Notes under the pieces: model-generated
What the model was told of the DNA's origin: nothing
The model's input: only the letters and a program-made list of their open reading frames with translations
Databases searched by the model: none
Position numbers and translations under genes: made by a program
Part shown: positions 23,640 through 35,640 of the stretch, one piece after another
How positions within the stretch are numbered: position 1 is the first letter of the stretch
Layout: the number at the start of each line of letters is the position of its first letter
Assembly (NCBI RefSeq): GCF_000208745.1
Contig: NC_030856.1
Coordinates: 7,739,965-7,803,964 of the forward strand
Length of the DNA: 64,000 bases
From: Theobroma cacao
Taxonomy: Eukaryota; Streptophyta; Magnoliopsida; Malvales; Malvaceae
Reading direction: 5' to 3'

Positions 23640-24763
23640 CATTCGAGTATTTGATTCATTAATTGATACATAATTTCTGTACTTAAAAAGCAGGATTCGA
23701 ATTTTCTTTCCCTCAATTTCAAAAAAAAAATACTTCAGCAAACTTAATCTCTATTACTAACTAAGGGAATAATAATCAAAGACAAAATGGAACGCAAAGA
23801 TTTAAAAACCACAAAAATATCTGATAAAGAAAGCCTTGAAAAGAAAATAAACAGCTTCCATTTTTGTTCCATTGACACTTTATTTCTTCACTCTCTGTCA
23901 CTTCATTCATTGCCTCTCTACCTTGATTTGATAAACGTGTGCTAAATGAATTCCAATTTCTTAACATTTATAAAAAGATAACCTTGTTAGACTTGGACAG
24001 CTTAGAGCTTGCTTTTGTGGGCAAGATACATCATACGCAAGTGTTAATTTGCCTCACCCAGACATTCTTAGAGACAGACCCAAAAATTTTTTCTAAATGG
24101 TGTCAACAAGATAATGACGAACAATTGTGACAATTCATTGTTCAAAATTAAATATAAGCATCCACAAACCATATAAAGTTAAATACAAAAATCAAATAAT
24201 CAAATAATATATCTACAAAATAAATAAATAAACTTATAATTTCAAGATATTATTTGACATGTAATACTATTTTCTATGAGCTAGATTCTATTTGGGTCTC
24301 AAACTCTCAAACTATAAAATTAATCAAAAAAATTTAAACATAAAGTATTTAAAAACTTAATTTGTGTTGAAAATTACTAGATAGGTCATTTTAAGAGAGT
24401 GAAAAACACAACCAAGGACCGAGGAAAAGAAACCTCACTACAAGTCTCAAAAGTAAGGTTTAAATTTTTGAGAGGGAGAAGAAGAATAATTTAGATTTTG
24501 ACTCTTTTGATAAAACCTTAAATTATAGAGAAATTTTTTTTTTATCTTTTAGTATTTAAATATTTGTGTATAAATTACATTTTGATAAACTTACTTAGAA
24601 TCTTTAACCCTACTCCTTACAAAATTGTAAAAAAAATTAATGAGTTCATTAGTATCAATAACTATATAAAACTCTAAATAAGTAACATACTCATATAGAT
24701 TTTTAGCAATAGATAACACCACTCCTACAAGGTTGGGTCCGCCCATGTTCATCCTCCCTCTTA
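23640..24763. other. No gene recognised
   Basis: AT-rich, with short frames only on both strands and no family resemblance or element border that I can support. Confidence 0.4.
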
Positions 24764-25250
24764 TCATTGTGATGTTGTTGCATTAAATTTTTGTTGTTGT
24801 AGTTTCAAAATGATATCTTTGCATATAAAAAGTTGTAAATGAAAAGTTATGGTTTTTTCATATGAAAAGTTGTGACTATTCAAAAGGTGCATCAATAGAA
24901 AGGTTATTATCATATAGTGTGACACATTGTGACTATTAGATTGTAAGTGATTTTTCATATGAATAGTTATGTCTCTTGGTAAAATAATATATTGAAAAAA
25001 TACCTCTAAATCCAAATGTTATGAAAAGTTATATTTTCATAGTTCAAAAGTTTGTATATCAAAAGTTATATTTTCATATTTTAGCTAAAAGGTTATCTCT
25101 TATGGAATGAATTATTGTCCTTTCATAAGGTAATTATTAAAATAATATTTTTATCCAAAAATTGTATCATACAATATGCAGAGGTGTTTTAAGACATAGA
25201 GGTACCTTAATAAAAGAGTTGTGTCCTTAAAAAAGATACACTTGTAAGTC

Positions 25251-25258
25251 TATATAAA
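25251..25258 (+). promoter_or_regulatory. Probable LTR TATA box
   Basis: TATATAAA lies inside the LTR-like lead of the truncated Copia element, roughly 500 bases before gag, the usual place for an LTR promoter. Confidence 0.45.
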
Positions 25259-25747
25259 GAACTTACTGCAACCATTTTGATACACCAAAAACAAACAAGA
25301 TGAGCAAAAAATAAAGAGCTAGAGAAATGTTATGTTTTGAATAAAATTTAGAAAATAAATATAAACACTTGAGTTCTCATCATCTTTAGAAAGAGTCCAA
25401 ATTCCTTAAAATCTATTTGCTGCAAAAATATACTCTAAGTCCAAACAATTTTGCAACCCTCAAGTGTTTCTAGCGATCTACTCTCGTAAAGTGCAAAACA
25501 AAATTAGACGTTGACTTCATTGTATCCCAATTCTCAAAAGCTATTTGCATAATTATCTTTTGCATACCGAGTGATGGAGATGAAATAGGTTTTAAAGATA
25601 ACATCTATTAAAGGCAAAGCTTGAAGTCAATTTTCCTAGCTCATTTTGAATTCCAACTAAACCCACAGACAACAATAATTTTAAGACTTATTTGTTGTGT
25701 GATTAGAATTTAAAATAACTTCACAAAAAGAGATAACTACCAACATT

Positions 25748-26712
25748 GTCAAGTTAGATTGCTTTGAAAGATGAAACTTTATTCAATGGCAGCAATTGAT
25801 GCACTTCCTTTTTACAACTCTCAAGGTTGCTTATGTTCTAAGCACACCAAGATCGGATGAAAAAAAATAATGAAAAATCTGTGAATCAAAATCACTTAAG
25901 GCAAAAATGGGATAATGACGACTATATATGCATGGGACACATTCTTAATGGAATGTCGGATGCATTGTTCAATGTGTACTAGAGTAAAGCTAGTGCAAAA
26001 CAACTTTAGGAGAAGTTTGTGACAAGAAACATGACCGAGGATGCAAGTAGGAAGAAATTTCTGGTTAGTCATTTTAATAACTTCAAAATGGTTGGTGATT
26101 GTTTTGTTATAGATCAATTTCATGAGCTTGAACGCATTCTAAATAGCTTTAAGCAATATGATCTTAACATGAATGAAGCTATTGTATGTCTTCCATGATT
26201 GACAAGCTTCCCCCCTCATGGAGAGACACTAAAAAACCTTTAAGGCATTAGAAAAAAGATATATCGCTTAAGGACCTTGGTAATCATCTTTAAATTGAAA
26301 AAGATTATCTCAAACAAAATGAAGTCAAACATGATGAAGTCAATCAAGATGACAAAGATGAAGATCCTAAAGTAAAGAATCTTGAGACTTTAAAAGTCCA
26401 TGTGATGGAATACAAACCATCAAATAAGCTAATTTTGTACAATAGAGGAAAACATTTCATTGGAATGAATGACAAAAGTCATAAGATCAAAAGGAAGAAA
26501 AAGAGTCCATGTTTCTATTATAACAAACTTGGACACTTTAAGGCAAAATGTGAACTTTTGAAGTACAAGACACAAGGTGTGAACAACAAGAATTTTGTTG
26601 CTATGATTTCCAAAGCAATCTTCTCTAAGATGATGGAGCATGGTGGATTAACATTGGTGAAACTAAGCATGTATGTAGGACAAGAGTTTCTTCAAGTTCT
26701 TGGAAGCAATTA
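25748..26712 (+). pseudogene. gag: Copia gag relic with zinc knuckle
   Basis: The N-terminal gag pattern reads KLDCFER, a stop, NFIQWQQLMHFLFTTLKVAY near 25755-25830. It is followed by the helical gag region (HILNGMSDALFNVY; FHELERILNSF). A longer open frame at 26402-26712 has a basic stretch, then CFYYNKLGHFKAKC. This is a CCHC knuckle whose second cysteine has become tyrosine. Several stops precede it. The product would coat the element RNA. Confidence 0.7.
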
Positions 26713-26719
26713 ATGATAG

Positions 26720-27760
26720 AATGATGTTGTACATAGTAGATTCCTCCACTACACAAGTGAAAGAAAAAGGCACCGTGGAACTCATGTTTACTTCTAGAAA
26801 AGTATTTGTACTAAACAATATTTATTATGTCGAGTGGCTTGTTGAATAGTATGACTTTAAATTAGTATTTGAGGTGGATATGTTCATCATTACTAAAGGT
26901 GTACAACATGTGGGAAGTGGATAATATGTGAAGACATGTTCAAGTTTAATATTAATAAGAATGTTACTACTTTTACTTATATTGATGCCTCATTTGATGT
27001 TTAAGGCAGCATTGTCTAATCTATGGCATAATAGATTAAGTCATGTCCATTATAGAAGAATACATAAGATGGCTAATTTGGAATTGATAGTTAATATTGA
27101 TGGAAAACAATTATATGTGCAAGACATGCATGGTTACTAAAATTACTAAAAGTTCATTTCTTAAAGTAGAAAGGAACTCCAAATTGCTTGCATTGATACA
27201 TTCCAATGTTTGTGACATAGGTAGTACTCTATCTATTGGTGGAAAGAAGTACTTCGTAACATTTATAAATAACTTATCTATATATTACTTTGTTTACTTG
27301 TTGCATGCTAAAAATGAAGTAATGAAGAAGTTTAGAATATATAAAAATAAAATTGAATTGCATTATGAATTACTTATTAAATGTTTATAAAGTGATAGAG
27401 GAGGTGAATACTACGATCTCAAGTATTTTGAGTCCACCGCTATTATTTGTGAGACTACAGCTCCATACGCACCAATACAAAATGGTGTAGCGAAATTTAA
27501 GAATCGAATTCTTATGAAAATAGTCAATTCTTTGTTTTCTAATTTTGGTTGAGGAAAAGGATTTTGGAGCAAAACCTTAGTAACAGCTTGCTATATACTA
27601 AACAGAATCCAAAACAAATGGAGTAAAATTACTACTTATGAGTTATGAAAAAAAAAAATCAAACCTTAATTATTTAAGGGTTTGGAGATATCAAGTGATG
27701 ACCTATTAAAAAGAAGAAAACTAAATTTTAATTAGTTAAGATTTTGATAATGTCCGGCTA
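26720..27760 (+). pseudogene. pol: Copia protease remnant and integrase relic
   Basis: A weak protease-like IVDSSTTQVKEKGTVEL lies near 26735. The pre-integrase zinc finger follows as LSNLWHNRLSHVHYRRI near 27010. The integrase core reads HSNVCDIGSTLSIGGKKYFV near 27205, then SDRGGEYYDLKYF near 27392 and APYAPIQNGVAKFKN near 27465. Frames change between pieces and stops intervene. The sequence fades by about 27760, where the GGH-like upstream region begins. Confidence 0.72.
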
Positions 27761-27895
27761 TAGTAAAATTTTCAGAACCAGACAAAAAAACTTAGGTGTA
27801 AGAGGAATTTATTGTATATTTATTAGTATAACCATACTAAACACGTCTTCTAACTTAAGGCTCTCACATGCTGCTTACATGACTATCTTCTTCTC

Positions 27896-27903
27896 TATAT
27901 AAA
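27896..27903 (+). promoter_or_regulatory. TATA box of GGH copy 1
   Basis: TATATAAA, 141 bases before the ATG at 28037. The placement is that of a normal core promoter, although the gene behind it is broken. Confidence 0.5.
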
Positions 27904-28479
27904 GCTGCTCTGCTGTTTTTCTTTAAATCTTCACTTCTCTAAGTAGCATGGTGCCTCAATAATCTCCTACTTTCACTAACACCAAAGCACTCAATTTCTT
28001 CCCCTTTCGCTTCTTCTTCTTCCTCCTCCTGCCGACATGTGGAATTACCTTCTTGTACCCATCCTCTTCTACCTCTCCAAAGACCTCTCCCTCGCTAAAG
28101 CTCATACCTCCACTCCACCCCACTCCCCCAATCAACACGTAAATGACTACTCTGCTGACACACGGAGTTCCACCTCGAATTGTACGACTCTTGACCCGGT
28201 GATTGGGATACTGAGTCATCGGGGCGACGGCGCGTCGGGGAGGCTGAACAATGATACGAACGCGTCGTATGTGAAGTTCATGGAAGCGGCTGGTGTGAGA
28301 GTGATTCCTCTTACATATAATGAGCATGAAGAGATTCTTTTCGAGGTAAACACGCTTGTAGATGTTCGTCTTGTAAAAGAAAAAGAATGTTTATTTCAGC
28401 TGTAAAAATGCTGCATTTTGAATATAGTGATATGTGATGATTTTCCACATTTAAAATGAAATATTTCTTTAGATATTTA

Positions 28480-29540
28480 CTTTATAAGTTCACGATCTCT
28501 CATTGTCTTCCATTTTAGCAATGATGTGGGTTGTGATTTGTAAATGTGTTGACACACAGGAATATGGGTTGCAGTTTTGTGGATGTTCTTCTGAATATAT
28601 CCTTTAGGTTTTTAATAGTTGAAAAGTTATTTCGATTCCCTTGTTGATTGCTTTGCATTCCATTTTATTGCTTTGGTTTGCTATGATTAGACACTGGTAT
28701 GAGGCTACGATACCTGCTTTAGCATGAAAAAATTGTCATCTTGCTAAGTCTCATCACTGTTGTATTACAGAAGCTTGAATTGTCATCACTGTAAAAATTC
28801 TTCACGTTGTACAAGATATTTATTCTCTGTTTCTTGCAGAAGTTGTAGAGAAGAATAAGGCCGGAGACCATTTCCCATTGTATGCCATTTGCTTGGGTTT
28901 TGAACTTTGAACAATGATTATCAGCGGAGTAAGCATCCCTTTCATTGCCTTACCTCTTTTCTTAATGTAGTTTAGGGTTTGAAGCACTTTGTTATGTGTG
29001 GTTGTGAGAGATTACTCTTAGCCTCACATGGCTAAACAAGGCCAACTCCTGCCTGTTCACCTTACTGTGGAAACTACAGTATTAATTTGATAGGTTAGGA
29101 TTTCATAGTTACCTTCTTGGTGGCACCCAAATCAATAGTTGACCTTATTGGAAAGTATTTCATAATGGATTTGAAATCAACCTTATCTCATCTCATCACT
29201 TGATTATCTTAGGCAATCACTATATATTGTACATCTCTCTTATGCAATCACTTCGTTTTAAATTAGCTTAACTCTAGCCATGTCTACTTTGTCTGACAAA
29301 CTATTTTAGTTTTGGATTTTCGTTGCTAAATTATAAACACTTTAACAAAGTCTTAATTAATATATTGAATACATCAACTTTTTCTTCTTGATGATAGGAC
29401 GAAAATATTCTTGAATCATTTAATGCAACAAATCAGGCATCTACTCTCCAATTTGTGGAAAACATTACTATGGAAGGAACAGTATTTCAATGGTACAAAA
29501 AACTTATTATCATTCAAGGTCCATTAATATTGCTTTATTT
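28480..29540 (+). repeat. Duplicated GGH segment, first copy
   Basis: Runs from late intron 1 through exon 4 of GGH copy 1 and matches 30350-31655 closely. It has a deletion that removes most of exon 2 and intron 2 (at about 28782). The boundary is sharp on the left near TCTCATTGTC. Confidence 0.85.
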
Positions 29541-29551
29541 GGCATATACAT

Positions 29552-29690
29552 TAGGCTTGTGGGTCCCATGACTTACTTCAAACAAGCTGAAGACTATTGT
29601 TCTCTGCCCATGTAATACGAAAAAGTTTTTAAATAACAGAAGAATTTTCAGAAGCTTGCCAGCCAGCCTTTGCAAAATTTGTAAGTCTAG
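29552..29690. repeat. Dispersed repeat, copy 2
   Basis: A shorter version of 23285-23620, lacking its central microsatellite part. It begins right after the first duplicated GGH segment, so it sits at a rearrangement junction. The AT-rich spacer that follows, to about 30349, shows no gene. Confidence 0.75.
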
Positions 29691-30349
29691 ACATGATATT
29701 TGTTTGCATTATGCATTACAATTATGCAATTAAATGAAAATCTTATCAATAATAGAATTTTAAGAAAATTGTAAACAATAATTTTTTAAAAAATTTTGAG
29801 GGGGGTGTTATTTTTAAAATTCCACAAATGTGTTGAGCGAATTCAAAAAAATTCAATATAAAAATTTTCATTTTCTATTAAATAAATTGACAAGTGTTCA
29901 GCAAAAGAAATAAAGAGATAATAAAAAGGGAATAAAATAAAACATGTTTATTAAAGCTTGGATAAAATTAAAATTACTAAATAAAATCTTAAAAATGAGA
30001 AAAATATATATAAAAAAAGAAAATTATTAAAATTCAGTGTTTATATGCCAATTAAGAAAAAAATCTCATCTTCCACATAATGAAATTTAAAGAATTTTAA
30101 AGGATTTAGGAAAGAGTTAAGGTTGGCTTGAGAATTTTAAAGGCCTCCAGGAATGCACATGTCATATATCTCTCCAAGCCTCAAATAGTTTGCCTAGTTT
30201 CATCGCCTGTTTCTTAGTTTCTGGATATAGGAAGGTTAATCTCGTCGCATCAAATCCTTTGTCTCCTTTTAGTGTTAATCTTGCCTTTTGGAGTCGATTG
30301 TTCTCTGAGTTTCTCTTCCCCTTCTCTTAATTATTCAACTCCTTTATGC

Positions 30350-31655
30350 CAACCAGAAGTTCACAATGTCTCATTGTCTTCCATTTTAGCAATGATGTGG
30401 GTTGTGATTTGTAAATGTGTTGACACACAGGATTATGGGTTGCAGTTTTGTGGATTTTCTTCTCAATATATCCTTTAGGTTTTTAATAGTTGAAAAGTTA
30501 TTTCGATTCCCTTGCTGATTACTTTGCATTCCATTTTATTGCTTTGGTTTGCTATGATTAGACACTGGTATGAGGCTACGATACCTGCTTTAGCATGAAA
30601 AAACTGTCATCTTGCTAAGCCTCATCACTGTTGTATTACAGAAGCTTGAATTAGTCAACGGCGTGCTTTTTACAGGAGGGTGGGATAAAGCCGGCTTCTA
30701 CTATGAGATTGTTTAAAAAATTTTTGAGGTAATTTATATTTATTTGCCTGTTGGTTCTGTTTTACAAATTTCAGATGAAATTAACACAAATATAGGCAAT
30801 ACATTGATTTACCAAGTGAGGTTATTATTTCTTCATGTTATTTTTCCAAATGTTTATATTTCCAGGCGTTAATTATAAAGGAAAATTGATGAAGTGGCTT
30901 TTTCCCCTTACACATTGTTTGTCGCACTGTAAGAATTCTTCACCTTGTACAAGCTATTTATTCTCTGTTTCTTGCAGAAAGTTGTAGAGAAGAATAAAGC
31001 CGGAGACCATTTCCCATTGTATGCCATTTGCTTGGGTTTTGAACTTTTAACAATGATTATCAGCGGAGTAAGCATCCCTTTCATTATCTTACCTCTTTTC
31101 TTAATGCAGTTTAGGGTTTTAAGCACTTTGTTATGTGTGCTTGTGAGAGATTACTTAGGCTAGACATGGCCAACTCCTGCCTGCTCACCTTATTGTGGAA
31201 ACTGCAGTATTCGAGAGGTTAGGATTTCATGGTTACCTTCTTGGTGGCACCCAAATCAATAGTTGACCTTATAGGAAAGTATTTCATAATGGATTTGAAA
31301 TCATCCTAATCTCATCTCATCACTTTATTATCTTAGGCCCTGTGGGTAACTATATATTGTACATCTCTCTTATGCAATCACTTCGTTTTAAATTAGCTTA
31401 ACTCTAGCCATGTCTACTTTGTCTGACAAACTATTTTAGTTTGGGAATTCTTTGCTAAATTATAAACACTTTAACAAAGTCTTAATTAATTTATTGAATA
31501 CATCAACTTTTTCTTCTTGATGATAGGACGAAAATATTCTTGAATCATTTAATGCAACAAATCAGGCATCTACTCTCCAATTTGTGGAAAACATTACTAT
31601 CAAGGGAACAGTATTTCAAAGGTACAAAAAACTTTGCTTTTTATCATTCAAGGTC
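30350..31655 (+). repeat. Duplicated GGH segment, second copy
   Basis: It carries complete exons 2, 3 and 4 in the normal order and is closer in layout to the intact gene than the first copy. A hAT element has inserted directly after it, at 31664. Confidence 0.85.
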
Positions 31656-32075
31656 CATATAATTAGACCTGTCAATATGGGTTGGCTCGGCCCAGCCCGG
31701 CCCTAGCCCTTGTGGGCTGAAAAAATATGGGTTGGGTCGAGCCAGTCCATATTTTATATGGGTTGATAAATCCCTAGCCCAGCCCAGCCTAGCCTTTGCT
31801 AGCTCAAGGGTCGGATTGGGCTAGTCCATATTTTTCAAAAAAAAAATTTAACTTTTTATTAATAAAATTGTGCAATAATTTAATATATAAATTGAATAAT
31901 AAAAATATGTTAGAAACAAATAATTTACACCAAACATAAATAAGCAAATACACTACATCAAATATAAATAAAATTTCAATGTTTAACACAATTAAATAAA
32001 CTGCAATTCCATTAACATAACTACATAAGTACATAATCAAATATTTATAAACTTCAAGACTAATTTATGTTCTTC

Positions 32076-34355
32076 TCAATCTTCATCCTCAATCAAAACA
32101 TTTGAGTCTTGTTTGGACAGCAATGATGTCTCCAACTCTGAATCATCATCATCTAATATTCATTATCATGGAAAAAAAAGATATAGTGAGTTTCGATTTT
32201 AACTAAAATTATTAATTTAACAAATAAAGATTAAAGACATTGAAATATATAAAATAAACAATACCATCGATAGCTAAAGAAAAACCATGCAACCAATTTT
32301 TTGTGCAAACAAGCATTTGAACATTTTCATGGTGGAGGGAACTTCTAAACTTGGTGAGAACATGACTACCAATACTAAAAGTAGACTCTAATGCTACCTA
32401 GTATTCGGAATGTTCAATACATCTCGTGCCATAATAGAAAGATCAGGAAAGCGCTTAGCATTATTCTTCCAATAATTAAGCACATCCAAATCTTCAAACA
32501 CCTCATTATCAAGCTTTGCCTCATCTAAAAAAACATCCAACTCAGACTTTCTAGAAATAGAAATTGTTTCATTTTGAACATCTTGAACTCCTACAATTTT
32601 TGAATATATAGACAAAAAAAAATAACTATCATAACATAAATAAAGTAACATAAATTCTCATGTAATAAGATGAAGGAAAGACACAAAACTTACACTAAAG
32701 ATCTTCGATCCTTTCGGTTTAGTTCCCCCTCCAGCTTGCTTAGGCAAATTACTCGTTGAACGAGAAGATGTACTTGATGCACAAGTGTTGCTTGCATATT
32801 GTTCAAAGAGCTCGTACAACTTTGTCTTCACATTTTCTAACTTTTCATCACAAGTAGAAGCATCAATCTTAGAATAGCAAAATCTTAAGAAATCAAACTT
32901 CATCCTTGGGTCAAGAACAGCTCCAAATGCAAGCACTACACTATAATCTTTCCAATACTTATCAAATTTCATTTTCATCCTTTGACACATATCCTTGATA
33001 ACCTCATCTTCATTAAACAAATTCTCATTTAAAATCGATTCAATTTTTCAAACTTGCTTGAAATACAAATTGGAAGTTGGATAAGATGAACCGAATATCA
33101 AATTTGTGGTCTCATAAAAGGGCTCCAAGAATTCACAAATTATCATTGCTCTCCCCCATTCCTCATCAGATGGATTATATTTATAAGTTCTATCAACAAA
33201 TTGGAGGCTAGCAAAAGCCTTTTGATATTTGATTGCACTTTCAAGCATAAAATATGTTGAATTCCATCTAGTTGACACATCCAAATGCAACCCAACACCT
33301 ACATCAATACCAACATGTTGAACACATTCTTGAAATTTTTTCATCCTCTCATCCGATGCCTTTACATATTTCACACTCTCCCTAATTTTAAACAATGCTT
33401 CATTGACTGCTTTCAAGCCCTTTTGAACAATCAAATTCAATATATGAGCACAACAACATACATGAAAAAATTCACCATCACAAATCAAGCTACTTTGCAA
33501 ATGAAGATGGCCTTTCAAGATACCTTGCATGTTATCATTAGCAGAAGCATTATCTAAAGTAAGAGAGAAAACTTTTCTATTTATTCCCCATTCTTTCAAA
33601 CAATCAAATACAGTAGTAGCTAATTCAACTCCAGTATGTGGATGAGGCATACGACAAAAGTTGAGCAACTTGCTACATAACTTTCAATTTTCATTGACAA
33701 AGTGAGCAGTCAAACAAATATAGCCCTTAGAAGTAGATGTTGTCCATACATCAGAAGTCAAACAAATTCTATTAGGTATCTTGGCCATAGCTTGTTTAAG
33801 TTTCTCTTTCTCTCTCAAATGAATTCTCTGGACATCAGATACAACAGTGTTTCTAGAAAGCATCACCACATCTGGATTTACATACTTAGCCCAAGCTCTA
33901 ATCTTATCATATTCAACAAAAGTATAAGGCAAGTCATGCTTAATTATGGCTTCAGCAAGCATATCACGTGAAATCCTAGGATCAAACTTTTTAACCTTTA
34001 CTTTCCCTTCATAATCCATTAGCATTTGATGTGGATTAAAATAGGAAATGAATTTACAAGTGTCAATGTGATGACGCAAATGTGAAGTGCCATAATTAGA
34101 GCCACTAGGTTTAGGGCCAACCTTATACTCCGTTTTACAACCGTTACAAGTTGCCCTTTCTACTCCATCTTGCTTTCTGCCTATTTTAGTAAAATAATTC
34201 CAAACATTTGAAGTTTCTTTTTTGGCCCTCTTATTCAACTGTTCAGATTCAGATATATGAGATTGAGAAGGAATTTCATCCTTATTAAAAATGTTCACAT
34301 CATCATCCACATTTATACGGTTTTCAACTGATTGATCCATCACCGTTACCTTCAC
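32076..34355 (-). pseudogene. hAT transposase (BED zinc finger, RICESLEEPER-like), broken
   Basis: Three exons on the minus strand: 34355-32696, 32590-32265 and 32152-32076, with GT-AG borders and matching phases. Exon 1 opens with an acidic start, then the BED zinc finger (WNYFTKI, CNGCKTEYK, SHLRHHIDTC). It continues with the RNase H-like catalytic region (LTSDVWTTSTSKGYICLTAH; FSLTLDNASANDN; CCAHILNLIVQKGL; DVSTRWNSTYFML) and the DUF4413-like part. Exon 2 has the hAT dimerisation domain ([26 protein letters not shown]). Exon 3 is an acidic tail. Two in-frame TGA codons (33686-33684 and 33050-33048) stand where the family has tryptophan, and one base is missing near 32400. It would cut and paste its own element, but as it stands it cannot. 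Confidence 0.9.
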
Positions 34356-35436
34356 ATAACATAAATATGAATAAAAATTATTAAAAATTTACATAAACTA
34401 TCATATTCATCTTGTAGATTTAATTTTATTCATTCTCTAGTAAAATTATAAAGCTAATATAATTTGTAGGAATTGCAAGCAGAGATAAGCATTTAAAACT
34501 AAAATCTCATTGTGTTTTTTATAGTATGCAAAAAGAAATTTACCAGAATACGAGGGCTAGTTTCCCCAAGGTTTCACTTCACCCTCAAAAATCGGAGAAG
34601 ACCGTATAAATCCTATAGCTTGTTCTGTGACAATAAAATTTACAGATTAAAACAATATTTACTAACAACTTCAAGCAATAAAATAGAGAATTCATTTATG
34701 AGTATTATATATTGCAAGGTTCCATTGCAATATGTTGGGCATTCCATTTGATTTTTCAAACAAAGAAAGTTACACGTCCCAAAACATCTTTCCTAGACTA
34801 GACATGATTTTGTCGTCCGACGTTAAAGTCGATATTGAATTCTAACCAAACAAATTGGAATTTTCTATACGTGAGAAATGTGCAGCAATCAATGCATTAG
34901 ATCGAGCAAATCCAATTCTAAACCCCCATCAACTCGAATCCAAATTTACTTTTACTTCATGATTTTGCTTTTCAATTTCATCAGCTACCATTCTTAACTC
35001 ACTTCATAAACAGCTTGCAAATTGTATTCAGAATCTCATCTCGGGTAAATAAGTATGTTGGTTTTCTACCTCTCTCATTTTTCCCAGCTGCAGTCAATAA
35101 AAATTTTGATTAATGGGAACGGGTGCTTCAATTGAGTTTGATTTAGACCGAATCTAATAGTAGTACAAATGTGGGAAACGTGGATGTTGGATCGATCTAA
35201 CACAAATCGCTATCACAACTACTATATAAATAAACAATGGTCGAAGAACAGGTATTATTTCAAGCACAGATCTGGATCCACTCAAATCACGCCAACTAAT
35301 ATATACTCAAATCACAATGATACTAAACAAATTCATTGAAAATGAAAACTACTATATACTCTCAAGTGATGCCGGATGGAAGAAAAGATTATCTAAATCG
35401 ATCCGACAGGTGATAAGGTGAGAACCGTGAAGTGAC

Positions 35437-35640
35437 TCACTTAGGTTGCCGATGCCGATGGCCGATGGCCGATGGGTAATGGTCGGATGTCGGATGGGAG
35501 CAACGAAACTGACAGGCGACACCGCGAAAGGCGAGAATGAGAGATGGCGGATGCCAGATGGTCGGATGCCGGATGAAAGGAGGACGTCGGATGGGAGGAA
35601 AGACGTCGGTCGGATGCCGGATTCAAAAGGTCGAGACTCA
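35437..35640. repeat. hAT subterminal GTCGGATG/CCGATGG cluster
   Basis: Between the transposase gene and the right end, short motifs such as GTCGGATG, GCCGGATG and GCCGATGG recur about a dozen times in 200 bases. Clustered subterminal repeats are typical transposase binding sites in hAT elements. Confidence 0.55.

Larger units (their letters stand above)
24764..27760 (+). mobile_element. Copia retrotransposon, truncated and decayed
   Basis: A plus-strand element with an LTR-like AT-rich lead (about 24764-25735), gag from 25748, a zinc knuckle near 26507, and integrase to about 27640. No reverse transcriptase, RNase H or right LTR follows, so the 3' half is lost. The left border is approximate: repeated phrases such as AAAAGTTATATTTTCATA mark the LTR, but I find no clear end pair or target duplication. 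Its gag and integrase differ clearly from those of the minus-strand Copia at 8307, so it is a different lineage. Confidence 0.7.

Noticed and set aside
27956..28327. Minus-strand frame opposite GGH copy 1 exon 1, and 49358-49786 opposite copy 2 exon 1
   Set aside because: Both are antisense shadows of GC-rich exon 1; the + strand gives the conserved GGH sequence.
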